A stretch of DNA of 64,000 nucleotides, taken from NCBI GenBank assembly GCA_949358305.1, contig OX442321.1, positions 5,047,605-5,111,604 of the forward strand. Direction: 5' to 3'. Positions 46,996 to 57,036 of the stretch are shown here, one piece after another. The stretch's first letter is position 1, and every line of letters starts with the position of its first letter. A model generated the notes under the pieces. The model was not told where the DNA came from and made no database searches. It was given only the letters and a program-made list of their open reading frames with translations. Source of the DNA: Strigamia acuminata (lineage: Eukaryota > Arthropoda > Chilopoda > Geophilomorpha > Linotaeniidae). Both the position numbers and the translations under genes were made by a program.

Positions 46996-49900
46996 TCAGT
47001 GCCGGAAGATCTTGTCGATTAAGGACTTCAAGCGTTCGGAACCAAGCCATTTGGTGAAAATGTCCGCAATGTTCTGTTCACCGGATACTTTATGAAGGTC
47101 GAAACATCCCGCCTTATACCACTCTCGCAGCCAATGATATTTGACGCGGATATGCTTGGTCTTGGAATTTTCCACGTCATTTTCAGTAAACTGGATAGCT
47201 GAGAGAGCGTCGGAATAGATCATTGGTCGGGATTGTCTGTTGAGAACTGGAAATTCGGAGTAAATGTGGTCGAGCCAGAAGGATTCTTTAACACATTCCA
47301 CTAGAGAAAGAAATTCCGCCTCCATAGTAGAACATGCGACCGTTGACTGTTTTCGGCACGACCAGCCAATAGGCACATTTCCGATAAAGTTGATATAGCC
47401 ACCGAAACTCAAAGACGTTGCTTGATCGCTTGCCCACGACGCATCCGTAAAAGCCCACAGTTGACTTGAATTACAGTTGGAAAGTTCGATTCGATAGTCG
47501 ACGGTGTTAGCCACGTACTGGGGAACTTGTGTGAGGGCTCGGATGTGCGTTTTGTCGTAACATGTATTGAACTGGCTCAGCGAAATAACCGAAAATAAGA
47601 TATCGGGGCGTGTTCTCGACGCGAGGAATAGAAGCGAACCGATTAGGGATCGGTAAGGAAAGTCCGGTAGATTCTCGGTTGACCCCTTTACGAGTGTCGT
47701 CCCAGGTGTGACGGGAACTTTTACGAGACGGTTGATGGAAACTTCGAACTTCTTAACGAGCTTTGTGATGTAGCCACGTTGTGTGATGAAAGTCCGTCCG
47801 GCGTCGCGAATAAATTCGACTCCCAATAATTTCGTGATGGGACCAAGATTAACGATGTCGAATTTGGACGAAATAAGTCGGATAATCCGGGTCAACACGG
47901 TGTCGGAAGCGTAAAAGAGAACGATGTCGTCCACGTAAACTAACATGACGGCACAATTGCCGTAAATGTACACACAATTGCACGCGGGCATCTTCCGAAA
48001 ACCGAGGGCTCGAAGCGTTCCATCCAACTTTTCGTACCACTCCCTCCCTGATTGGTGAAGTCCGTAGAGGGATTTAACAAGCAGCCAGACGTTTCCAGGA
48101 TTCGAACAAGTTGCACCTGCGGGGATGCGCATGTACACCTTGTGCTTCAGGTCCCCATACAGGTATGCACTTTTGACGTCGAGGTGAGCATCCTTCCATC
48201 CTCTGAGGACGACTAGAAGACAGAAGAATAGCCGGATTAAAACAAAGTTCACGACTGGGCTAAAGACCTCGTCGTAATCTACCCCGATGGTTTGGCGAAA
48301 GCCTTGTGCGACGAGTCGAGCACGATAACGAGTTATTTCGCCGCTTAGATCCGTTTTCAATTTGAAAATCCATTTACAGCCTAAGACCGTAGTGTTGGGC
48401 GGCCTTGGAACTTCTTGATAAATCTCCCTTTCTTTGAAAATGTCCAATTCTTCATTAACGGCTTCGCGCCATTTTGGGGCATCTGGGAATGTCGGTATAT
48501 CAGAATAGGATGATGGCTCCGTGCGGCAAAGATGAGCTGCATGACGGGCCGGAGGAATTAACGGTAACGAATGTTCCATAACGCCAAAGAAGAATAATTC
48601 AGGATCGTAAGGGAGATCGTTCACGGTACAGTATGCCTGAATTTCGTTACGTGATCGAAGTCGCAGGCCAGGTTGCGGAAAATAATAGACATCCGCATCA
48701 ATCGATCCTGGTCGTTGATCTTTCCTTAAGTGTTCTTCACGAACCCATCTCCTGAAGACTGTGTCTCCACCCACATAACGCCACATAAAAGAGGTCCTGT
48801 TTCCATGAGCCGGAACGGACGTCGAGCCAGTTGGCAAAGGTGACATTGCTCCTTGGCCAAGTATGGGCATCGTGTGCTGAAGAATGTCCCCACCGTGTCT
48901 TCGACGTAATGTAATGAAGCGATTCGGTGAGCCAGGTGGTGAAATTTCAGGAGAACTGGCAGGAACAGAGGAAATATTTGGGGAGTCAAATTGTTGTGAT
49001 ACGGCTGCGAACGATTGAATAGCATCATCATCGAGTTGATCGATGTCCTCGTCAGTGTCCTGTTCTTCTTGATAAAGGGTTGGGTACGATGCTGAATGTC
49101 TCAATGTTGCAGAACCCGGTAATGCTAGTGCACACGCTTCTAGTAATTGACGTTCGGGAGTCCCAAGTGGCGAAAGATGTACTAGTGGGATAGAAATTGA
49201 TCTAGAAACATTTCCATCTCCATTCTCATCATCATCATCATCGTCGTTATTATCATCGTCCGATGCATTCGATGAGTCTTCATCAGAATCATTCTTGGGC
49301 CAGTCCAGATATTGGACACTGTCGTCAAAAGTGACTCGAGGTTGTTGACCAACGTCGGGTTCCTCGTAAATGGGATAGCGATTGCCGTTTTGGTTCCGCA
49401 GTGTCTTTTTGTAAGACTGATGCTCATCAATGCGTACGTGAATTGATTCTGTTACGCTATTGTCCACAGGATTCCATACGCGGTAACCACGTGTACCGGT
49501 GGCGTAACCCACGAGAAATCCCTCCCAGGCTCTTGGGTCGAGTTTCCTGCGTCCCGGTGCAGTGAAGTGCACCCAGCACTTAGATCCAATTTTTCTCAGA
49601 TGACGCAAGGAAAGGGCACGCTGTCGCCAAAGAATATATGGCACCTGATTATTCAGACGGGAATGTGGACTTCGATTTTTGATGTATGCGAAGTTGACAG
49701 CGATCTCTGCCCATAGAGCGGCTGGAAGTTTTGTTTCTTCTTGTACAGCTCTAATGTGGTCAGCCATTGTCCGGTTGATTCTCTCAGCTGTGCCGTTCAT
49801 CTGGGGGCTCGAAGGATTTGTTCGCTGACCCTGGATCCCTTTGTCCTTTAAATACTGTTGAAATTCATTCGATAAGAATTCGCCGCCTCTATCAGTGCGT

Positions 49901-52068
49901 ATGGCTTTGACACGAGTGTTGGCGACACGCTCAACTCTGGCGACGATTTCTTTGAAGCACGAGAAGACTTGAGATTTTTGTGCTAAGGGGGTGATCCAGG
50001 TATATCTGGTTGCATCGTCAATGACGGTGAGAACAAAACGAGCGCCACCAAATGAAGGAACCGGATACGGCCCCCAGACATCCATGTGTAAGAGGTCAAG
50101 GGGCTTGCTGGTGGAAGGATGAGGATCCGGCTTATGGGAAGCCCTGGTGGACTTCGCAATACGGCAGTCATTGCACGCTAATTCCTGCGACACTTCCGCC
50201 GGTTCAAGTCCGTAAACATGGTCATTATTGGCTAATAACCGCATCGCGTTAGTATGGAGATGTCCAAGGCGACTATGCCATAAACCGGTTGCATCCTTGA
50301 CAGAAGCGGGATTGGCATGGACTTTCTTTGGTAATTGGACAGGATTGGCAAGAGTCTTCTTTTGTGATTGAGAAGAATTGCCAGCGGATTGGACAGGAAG
50401 AGGAGATGGAATAGGCAAAGGGCTGCTTGGGATGTGTTGGATAACATCAGCATAGGATTGTGTTGGAGGATTGGTGTGGACAGGCAAGGATTGTGGAGGA
50501 AATGTAGGATTGGTGGCAACCGGAATTGTCGTCGGTGCCTCTGTCGCAGGTAATGGCGGCATTTGAATCCTAAAATCCGAGATGTACTGTTGTTGTGACT
50601 TCTGTTTCTTCGGCTTCGGAATCTTCACGAAGTCCTCTTCCGTCGTGACAAATGTCTGTACGGATGATTGTTGAATAATTGGTGAAGTCACAGTAGCAAC
50701 TGTCGGATTAGTGCACAACCCGTCCACATAGTAGAGTCCTCCTTTTTCCTTCGCTCTCAAAATAGCATTCGTAATATCCGTTTGATAGACGTTGATTTCT
50801 CCATTAAAAATATGGATGTGATGTCGAGTCTTATCAATTCTCGATACTGAAATAAGGTTGGCCTCAAAATTGGGCGCATAGAGTACATTAGTCAATGTCA
50901 CGTCACAATGAACACCGTCCATGCGTGTTTGTAATGGAATAGTTCCTTTACCGGTCACTTGTGATTTTCCTTGACCAAGTTCTATATCAAATGGGACGAT
51001 GTTTGTAAATTCGGAAAACCACGATCGCACATGGGAAACATGGTCTGTGGCGCCGCAATCAACTATCCATTCGTTGGATTGCATCAGGTGAGCCACTGGA
51101 CGTTCAACCATTTGCGGTGCACTGGCGAAAAATACAGCTCTGCGGACTGGGTGAGAACTTCCTCTCGGGCGATTGTCCTCGGGGTTGGATGCCGAGTTCT
51201 TGCCACGCTTCTTGCTTTTGCTGCGAGAACGTTGAAAGGAAGCTGTCGGCGGCTGATTTCGGTCGTCACGCTTCGGGTATGGGCACTTGTTAGCGTAGTG
51301 ACCCATCTCTTGACAGTTGAAACATCTGACTTGCGACAATGGACGACGTGGACGTGACCCTTGACGAGATTGTTGTGGATTCTGGGCAGACGCGTGAGCT
51401 GATGATGAAACATTGTGTAAACCAACTGATTTGAGGCGAAGATATTCAGAGACCAATTGTTCGGACACTTTAGTCGGCGTAAAGTTAGCTTCAGGCCAGT
51501 TATAGATGGCAAACGTGGCCTGAGCATATTCTGGAGGTAGACGATGTAAGTACTGGTAAGCATGATGCTTGTCCGAAACTTCCTCCTTCATATCCCGGAG
51601 TTGGCGTACGTGGAGATCGACACGACTGACGAAATCTACCATGTCTTCGTTCGGTTGAAGATGTAGGCCTAAGAATTGCCATCTCATGGCTGCTTGACGA
51701 GCCAGGGAACTAGGAGCGAAAATCTTGGTGAGGATGTCCCACGCCTGTTTCGGAGTATTAGCATTGTCCAATGTCGAGCGTTTTGCCTCACTCACATGGC
51801 AATATATGTGCCCTAAAGCCTTATCCTTCTTCATCATGTACTTTTCCGTCTCTTTCGGGGTTAATGTCAGCAAATACTCGGCTTCTTTTTCTTCCGTTAC
51901 ATGCCTCCAAAGCCCTTCGGACTTTAGAAGCATGCACATCGCACGACGCCATGATTCATAATTGTTTATGCCCAACATCGGGCATTTTCCAACCGTTGGC
52001 TCCACGTAAGGTGATTTCTGCATCTCGGCGCGGAAAATGGCGTGGAAAAAGAAGATTCCGCACACCAC
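46996..52068 (-). CDS. Cop-Y Gag-Pol polyprotein
   Basis: One open frame of 1690 residues. The start could be at 52068 or at the later Met before QKSPYVEP (residue 16), which begins more like a copia Gag. In order: UBN2-type Gag (GINNYESWRRAMCMLL, about 30-220), zinc knuckle CFNCQEMGHYANKC (about 250), protease with IVDCGATDHVS (about 336; Cys replaces the usual Ser), GAG-pre-integrase (LWHSRLGHL, about 610) and integrase with D, D and E in HMDVWGP, IRTDRGGEF and NGTAERINR. RT has LVYVDDIVLF (about 1375) and RNase H has FTDASWASDQ and STMEAEFLSL. It ends at 46996. This is full copia order without a stop. Confidence 0.96.
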   Translation of the reverse strand: MVCGIFFFHAIFRAEMQKSPYVEPTVGKCPMLGINNYESWRRAMCMLLKSEGLWRHVTEEKEAEYLLTLTPKETEKYMMKKDKALGHIYCHVSEAKRSTLDNANTPKQAWDILTKIFAPSSLARQAAMRWQFLGLHLQPNEDMVDFVSRVDLHVRQLRDMKEEVSDKHHAYQYLHRLPPEYAQATFAIYNWPEANFTPTKVSEQLVSEYLRLKSVGLHNVSSSAHASAQNPQQSRQGSRPRRPLSQVRCFNCQEMGHYANKCPYPKRDDRNQPPTASFQRSRSKSKKRGKNSASNPEDNRPRGSSHPVRRAVFFASAPQMVERPVAHLMQSNEWIVDCGATDHVSHVRSWFSEFTNIVPFDIELGQGKSQVTGKGTIPLQTRMDGVHCDVTLTNVLYAPNFEANLISVSRIDKTRHHIHIFNGEINVYQTDITNAILRAKEKGGLYYVDGLCTNPTVATVTSPIIQQSSVQTFVTTEEDFVKIPKPKKQKSQQQYISDFRIQMPPLPATEAPTTIPVATNPTFPPQSLPVHTNPPTQSYADVIQHIPSSPLPIPSPLPVQSAGNSSQSQKKTLANPVQLPKKVHANPASVKDATGLWHSRLGHLHTNAMRLLANNDHVYGLEPAEVSQELACNDCRIAKSTRASHKPDPHPSTSKPLDLLHMDVWGPYPVPSFGGARFVLTVIDDATRYTWITPLAQKSQVFSCFKEIVARVERVANTRVKAIRTDRGGEFLSNEFQQYLKDKGIQGQRTNPSSPQMNGTAERINRTMADHIRAVQEETKLPAALWAEIAVNFAYIKNRSPHSRLNNQVPYILWRQRALSLRHLRKIGSKCWVHFTAPGRRKLDPRAWEGFLVGYATGTRGYRVWNPVDNSVTESIHVRIDEHQSYKKTLRNQNGNRYPIYEEPDVGQQPRVTFDDSVQYLDWPKNDSDEDSSNASDDDNNDDDDDDENGDGNVSRSISIPLVHLSPLGTPERQLLEACALALPGSATLRHSASYPTLYQEEQDTDEDIDQLDDDAIQSFAAVSQQFDSPNISSVPASSPEISPPGSPNRFITLRRRHGGDILQHTMPILGQGAMSPLPTGSTSVPAHGNRTSFMWRYVGGDTVFRRWVREEHLRKDQRPGSIDADVYYFPQPGLRLRSRNEIQAYCTVNDLPYDPELFFFGVMEHSLPLIPPARHAAHLCRTEPSSYSDIPTFPDAPKWREAVNEELDIFKEREIYQEVPRPPNTTVLGCKWIFKLKTDLSGEITRYRARLVAQGFRQTIGVDYDEVFSPVVNFVLIRLFFCLLVVLRGWKDAHLDVKSAYLYGDLKHKVYMRIPAGATCSNPGNVWLLVKSLYGLHQSGREWYEKLDGTLRALGFRKMPACNCVYIYGNCAVMLVYVDDIVLFYASDTVLTRIIRLISSKFDIVNLGPITKLLGVEFIRDAGRTFITQRGYITKLVKKFEVSINRLVKVPVTPGTTLVKGSTENLPDFPYRSLIGSLLFLASRTRPDILFSVISLSQFNTCYDKTHIRALTQVPQYVANTVDYRIELSNCNSSQLWAFTDASWASDQATSLSFGGYINFIGNVPIGWSCRKQSTVACSTMEAEFLSLVECVKESFWLDHIYSEFPVLNRQSRPMIYSDALSAIQFTENDVENSKTKHIRVKYHWLREWYKAGCFDLHKVSGEQNIADIFTKWLGSERLKSLIDKIFRH

Positions 52069-53065
52069 GCAAATACGAAGGCTTTGAGAGTGATATAGGC
52101 GTCGTCGGTGAAGAATCGAAGCACTGCACTGTCACAAACACTAACTGAAGCACTGTCAAAGCGGAAACCGAGACGGGGATGCCAATGCTACAATTGGCAC
52201 AAATAACCTCAGTTAAGTATCTCCCTAACGCCCTTTGCAAACCGCCTGGGGTCACGGAAACGTTAGGTGGCCCTGAGAAAGCCTTAACTGAGAATACACA
52301 CTTCGCTTGCCCGACTGGACAAAAGGGCAAAGTGGATTCTAATTGACCCAACCAAAATATCCCACTTAAATAACTAACAAAGGTAATTGCGACTGGAAGG
52401 AGAAATTGGTGAATCTGTTGCGGTTGCAACCTCGTGCAATAAGAAAACACGGCTCGATTTTTCTCGAAAAAATCGGACAAAAAGCGCAATTTGGATTCGA
52501 AAATCCAAATTCGTCTCATTAAATGAGGCTCTTCACAAAAATGCGTTGAAAATAAACAAATCGTCGATACTATATACACACCGGGGTGTATATAGCGAGA
52601 AAACGTCTCGTTTCCGTCGAAAGATCGTCGAAAAATCGTCGAAAAATAAAATCGACGCGAAAATCTGAAAATATAAAGAAAATTCGCCTCGAAAACCGCG
52701 AGACCGCGTGATTTCGGACGGAATTAGACGTGGAATCGTATGGTGGACAACCCTGGCTGTCTCCAGACGTCGGTGACACGTCGTCAATTCGAAAAATCGA
52801 CGAAAAACTGAAAAAAGAAGAAAATTCGCCTAAAAATTCGCGAGACCGCGCAATTTTTGGCGAAATTAAACGTAGAATCGTGTGGTGGACAACACTGGTC
52901 GTGTCCAAACGTCGGCGATACGTCAATGGTGCAAAAATAGGCCCGAGCGTCGATGAAATCTGTAAAAACACAAATCGTCGCGAAAATTCGCGAAATTCGC
53001 GAAATTTTTCGGCGATAAAAGGGAAAAATGTTATGCACAGTAGCCAACCATCCTCTGCTACCAAT
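52069..53065 (-). other. Cop-Y leader with primer site and a diverged tandem repeat
   Basis: About 1 kb between the 5' LTR and the polyprotein start. The complement of the primer site is at 53052-53063 (CCTCTGCTACCA). A unit of roughly 150 bp is present twice in diverged form (about 52690-52790 and 52850-52930, both with GTGGACAAC then TCCA-ACGTCGG). The region is rich in CG-containing words such as CGTCGAAAAATCG. No gene is supported. Confidence 0.6.
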
Positions 53066-53583
53066 TGAACGTTAGTAGCAGAGGCGAGCGGCGCGAATTC
53101 GGTATAAACCGAGTGTGTGGAAGCGAAAATGGCGGCGTCGTGTCTCTGACACGAACGTAAATGCGACGTGACTGATTTTAAACAAAGCGCGCGGCGAAAT
53201 GCCGCTTATATGCGCTGAAATAGCACAGAAGGTGCTCTAAACTAATACTAAAGACTCTAAAATAATAGGCATTTAATACAAACAAGAAAAAGCTTACATA
53301 TGGCATCCTTTTCTAAGGGAAAATCAACAGGAGAGCACACATTGCTGTGCGCGGCCATCTTGGATGGGAAAAACATAAGCAACGACACCTTGTGTCGGAA
53401 TTATGCATTACATAAATATAAAACTAGGGAATGCATGATGCTTCATGCTTAAATACATAAAGCAAACATAATACCAGAGTAAACAAACATGTGAATTAAT
53501 ACATCGAGATAATTAAACTAAACAATCAAAATGTGATTCTATATCACATCGACATAAAACATTTGGGTTTCTAAAAACCAACA
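53066..53583 (-). repeat. Cop-Y 5' LTR
   Basis: 518 bp, partner of 46262-46779. Near its U5 end it carries TAGTAGCAGAGG on the plus strand (53073-53084), almost the same 12-mer as the primer-binding site but in opposite orientation. Confidence 0.94.
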
Positions 53584-53588
53584 GGTTC

Positions 53589-54863
53589 AATAACTTCCGA
53601 TCTATATGCTCTATGTTTTCTTTTTCGGCTGCTTCTGCGCGCACCTTGTTGTATGAGCGCTTGCTCGTTTGCGGTCTTTTCTTCGTGCAGTTTCACCTCA
53701 TTTACGGCACTGGTGGTGCCCTTTGGTCGTCCGATTTTATTCGCTTGTGTATTGGCTGCATTTCCGCTTTGTGTCGGTTCGGTCTCGTCTCGAGTCGGCT
53801 CGCTTTGGTCGCGTGTCGGCTCGTCCTCGTCTCGCGTCGGGTCGCTCTCGTTTTGTGTCGGCTCGTTCTCGTTTCCATCTTGTTCGGGTCGTGCGATTTT
53901 ATTCCCGTCTCGTGGTGCATTCTCAGCCTCCATATCAGCGTCTTGAAACTCAAACAGTACGTCGCAGTGTGTCGTTTTGGGTTGGGCTTCTCCGTGCAGC
54001 AGCGTCGCTCCCAACTCGTGTTCCAGGAATCTCACGTTTCTTTCTTCATTTATTTTCCTCGTGTTGGGGTTGTAAATGCAGTATGCTTTTCGATTTTGTG
54101 AGTAGCCCACGAATATTCCTTTTTGCGCCTTTGGTTCCAACTTCGTGCGGTTTGCATCTCGTATGAGTGTGTACGCGACACATCCGTATCGTTTCAAATA
54201 CTTCACGGTTGGTTTCCGCTTGTCCCAAATTTCCGATGGCGTCTTTCCGTGTGCCCTGGATGTGCACGAGTTTCGTATGTGTGCCGCCGTCGTGGCACAT
54301 TCGGCCCAAAAGTTGAGTGGCAGCTGCGCGTCGCATAACATCGTCCTCGTCATCTCGATAATTGTCCGGTTGTGGCGCTCCGCGACTCCGTTGCTGGCAG
54401 GTGAGAAAGGTGTGGTCAGTTGGTGGTCAATTCCACGTTCCTTGAACCACGTGTTCAGGGTCCCGACGATGAACTCCCCTCTGTTGTCGCTTCGAATTTT
54501 TCTGAGTCGCCTTCCAGTTTGCCGCTCGCATCTCGTGATTAGACTTTTCAGTTCTTCTGACGTTTCGTCCTTTGTTTTTAAAATTCCAATCAATGTTTTC
54601 CTGCTGTAGTCGTCCACCACGGTGTGAATGAATCTTGCTTTTCCTAATGACTCGGGTTTGAGGGGCCCGATGAGGTCCACGTGCCACAAATCCATGACGG
54701 CGCTTGATTGTCGTGTGTTTACGGGCTTGTGTGGCTTGCGAGTTAATTTGCTTCTAATGCACGCGTCACATTCCGCCTTCTCGTTTCGATTTAATGTCAA
54801 TCCACGTACCAGCTGGTCGTCCATCATCGTTCGCATCGTGTCGGGTGCCAGGTGGCCAAGTCG
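53589..54863 (-). pseudogene. Cop-X pol, integrase part
   Basis: In frame with the Gag-protease part upstream but separated from it by an amber codon. It opens with RLGHLAPDTM (GAG-pre-integrase domain) and CDACIRSKLTRKPH. The integrase core has D, D and E in WHVDLIGP, IRSDNRGEF and NGVAERHNR. The C-terminal tail has repeated EPTRDE/EPTRDQ units (about 53770-53880). At 53588 the frame enters the Cop-Y LTR and stops within five codons. The continuation is the part at 44726-46256. Confidence 0.92.
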
Positions 54864-56630
54864 CTAGTGCCATGTCGTGTTTATTTCTTTCGTTTGTCGC
54901 GCGTTTCCGTTTTTCTCGATTTTTAAATTTATGACGAAACTGTCTCCCTCTCGTAGTGCGGTTAGGATTTTGTCCCCTTCTGTTGACAGTATTGTTGCCT
55001 TTTTCTCTTCAAATAGGACTTTCATCTTCTTGTCGACGATCTTGGGCACCGACAGTAAGTTTGAATCAAGTCTTGGCACGTGCAACACCCGCTCGAGTCG
55101 CAGCACGTCTTGGCTCGTCGTCGTTTTCACGCAGATATCCCCGATCCCGCTCGTTCTAATCGTCGTGCCTTCGTCCGCTACTTGAATTGCACGGCTCTCT
55201 GGTGTATACGTCGTGAATATGCCCCTTGACTTCGCCATGTGGGATGTGGCGCCCGAATCCAGTATCCATTCGTCATCATTTTCTTTGCAACGCCCCGCCT
55301 GCTCGCATGTCGCAATGAAACTTTTGTCCTCAATTTTTTCTACTAATCCCTCTTCTAATTTTTCTTCAATTTTTCTTACTAACTTTTCTTCTATTCCTAC
55401 CGATTTTTCGTCTAATTTTTCTTCTGTTTCTACCGATTTTTCGTCTAATTTTTCTTCTATTTCTACCGATTTTTCGTCTAATTTTTCTTCTATTTCTACC
55501 GATTTTTCGTCTAATTTTTCTTCTATTTCTACCGATTTTTCGTCTAATTTTTCTTCTATTTCTACTGACTTTTCTTCTAATTTTTCTTCAATTTTTTCTA
55601 CTGATTTTTCTTCTATTTCTACTGACTTTTCTTCTAATTTTTCTTCTATTTCTACTGACTTTTCTTCTAATTTTTCTTCTAACTTTTCTTCTAATATTTC
55701 ATCAAATTTTTCACTTACGTCGTCTTCAGGTGTCCCGGCGCTCTCGGTGGGTTCCTGTGGTTCCTCATCTTCGACTTCAAATGCCCTCAGCATTCTCTGT
55801 GGACCCATGGTTCCGATTTCGCGTGCACGCAGTGTTTTCTGTGGCCCCTTCGAGTGTGGCTTCCTTACGTTGCGTCCGCCGTTTTTATTCTCCCTCTTTG
55901 GCTGTTTGCACTCGCTCGCTCGGTGTCCCGGCATGTCACAGTTGTAGCACTTGCGCGCACTCGTCCCCCTCTCGAATTTTTTCACCTTGGTTTCGTAAGC
56001 TGCATCTGGTGCGCGTGTCTCATCGGCTTTCTGTCCCCTCGCCTCGGTTTGTTTTAGCATCGCGCGTTCCTCCTTGTTTGTGAGCGTCTTGTTCGCTTTG
56101 ATTGCCAATGCAGTGGGGTGGAATTCGTCTCTCAGTCCGTGAAGGGCATAGAATCTCATTTCCAGGTCAGTAATGTCCTTACCGAGTTGGGCGCTGTCGG
56201 TCTGGAGTGCCTCGATTCGGTTCAAGTAGTGGTCGATGGTCTCCGTCTTATTCATCTTGCAGTGCGTTAGTTGCATGTTGCATTCTAATTGAAGTTGCGT
56301 GTTGTCCGTCTGCATATTTTCCTTGATCTTCTCCCAAAGAATTTTTGCGTTTCGGGAAGCGCGGTACTTCAACACCTGGTCGCCCGTCAATGTGCCGATT
56401 ATTATCTCGATCGCCTCGGCATTTTTATCGTCCCACGTCTCCCATATTTTCTCCTTGGCCTCGAAGTCCGCGGCGTCGGCCACGCCGTGTGGCGGTTCCG
56501 CTCCTGCGATGGCCGCTCGCCACAGCTTTCGTCCTCTCAGAATCGTTTCAATTCTCTCTGACCATAGGGTGTAGTTTGTGTCGTTCAGGAGTTCCACGTT
56601 TGAAACCACATGGAGTTTTGTGGTGGTCAT
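54864..56630 (-). pseudogene. Cop-X Gag-protease part, ending in an amber codon
   Basis: 588 residues with the ATG at 56630. It has a UBN2-type Gag (LNDTNYTLWSERIETIL, about 15-200), zinc knuckle CYNCDMPGHRASEC (about 227-240) and protease ILDSGATSHMAKS (about 458). Between knuckle and protease lies a stretch of about 120 residues made of EEKSVEIEEKLD-type repeats (DNA at about 55340-55700). The frame stops at TAG (54866-54864) in the WH-x-RLGHL motif and continues in the same frame afterwards. In most copia elements Gag and Pol are one frame, so this is probably a single-base nonsense mutation. It happens to separate Gag-PR from IN-RT, so a readthrough signal is a less likely alternative. 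Confidence 0.9.
55340..55700 (-). repeat. 33-bp minisatellite coding for an acidic/basic repeat in Cop-X Gag
   Basis: Units of about 33 bp, on the plus strand of the form TTTTTCGTCTAATTTTTC then TTCTATTTCTACCGA, repeated roughly ten times with a multiple-of-three length, so the frame is kept. The product alternates Glu and Lys and would be helical or coiled-coil. Confidence 0.88.
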
Positions 56631-56799
56631 CTTGTTGTATATTTTTTTTTTTTTTTTTTTTTTGACTTCTCGTTTTTGGTTGATTTTTCAGCGACTTACG
56701 TCTTATCGCTTCCTCTTTTGAAAAAATTCAGCCGCTTCTCTTGTGACTTGTAATTGTATACTTTTTGTGTGTCTTAAACCATTGGCCTCTGCTACCATT

Positions 56800-57036
56800 T
56801 GTTGTACATCTCAAAAGAACACACGTGCTGAAAGGTTGAAAATTGACAAGTGAGTTTTATTTCTGAACACGGGGGTTAAATACAGTTTGTGGGGTCAAAA
56901 CGAAATTCTCTCATTGGTTGTTTAGTTGAGGTCAGTGACAGTTCACGACCCTGCTCTTCTTCTCTCCCTTTGTCCATAACGTCCTGTTCCTAATCCTTTA
57001 ATGTCAGTAGCAATATTGGCGCTTGTCAATCTAACA
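56800..57036 (-). repeat. Cop-X 5' LTR
   Basis: 237 bp, partner of 44448-44684 with about four substitutions. On the minus strand it is followed after AA by TGGTAGCAGAGG, the initiator tRNA-Met primer site (about 56786-56797). Confidence 0.93.

Larger units (their letters stand above)
46262..53583 (-). mobile_element. Cop-Y: complete Ty1/copia element nested in Cop-X
   Basis: 518-bp LTRs (46262-46779 and 53066-53583) that appear identical flank one long uninterrupted polyprotein. The target duplication is GGTTC at 46257-46261 and 53584-53588. The primer site is again TGGTAGCAGAGG (initiator tRNA-Met) two bases after the 5' LTR, and the polypurine tract GAAAGGGGGAAT abuts the 3' LTR. This is the youngest layer of the nest and has all the parts of an active element. 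Confidence 0.96.
44448..57036 (-). mobile_element. Cop-X: Ty1/copia element inserted in BTB-4
   Basis: 237-bp LTRs (44448-44684 and 56800-57036), both TGTTG...AACA on the plus strand, flank a copia-type polyprotein on the minus strand. The target duplication is AGGAG. After the 5' LTR (right copy) comes TGGTAGCAGAGG, matching the 3' end of initiator tRNA-Met. Its pol is split by Cop-Y (46262-53583) and has an additional amber codon. The two LTRs differ at about four positions, for example CTGTC against TTGTC near the end, so it is older than the elements with identical LTRs. Confidence 0.95.

Noticed and set aside
53613-54166. Plus-strand ORFs opposite the Cop-X integrase
   Set aside because: Antisense shadows of an identified copia gene.
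55213-55947. Plus-strand ORF rich in FSSNFSSISTDFS repeats
   Set aside because: It is the antisense reading of the Cop-X coding minisatellite.
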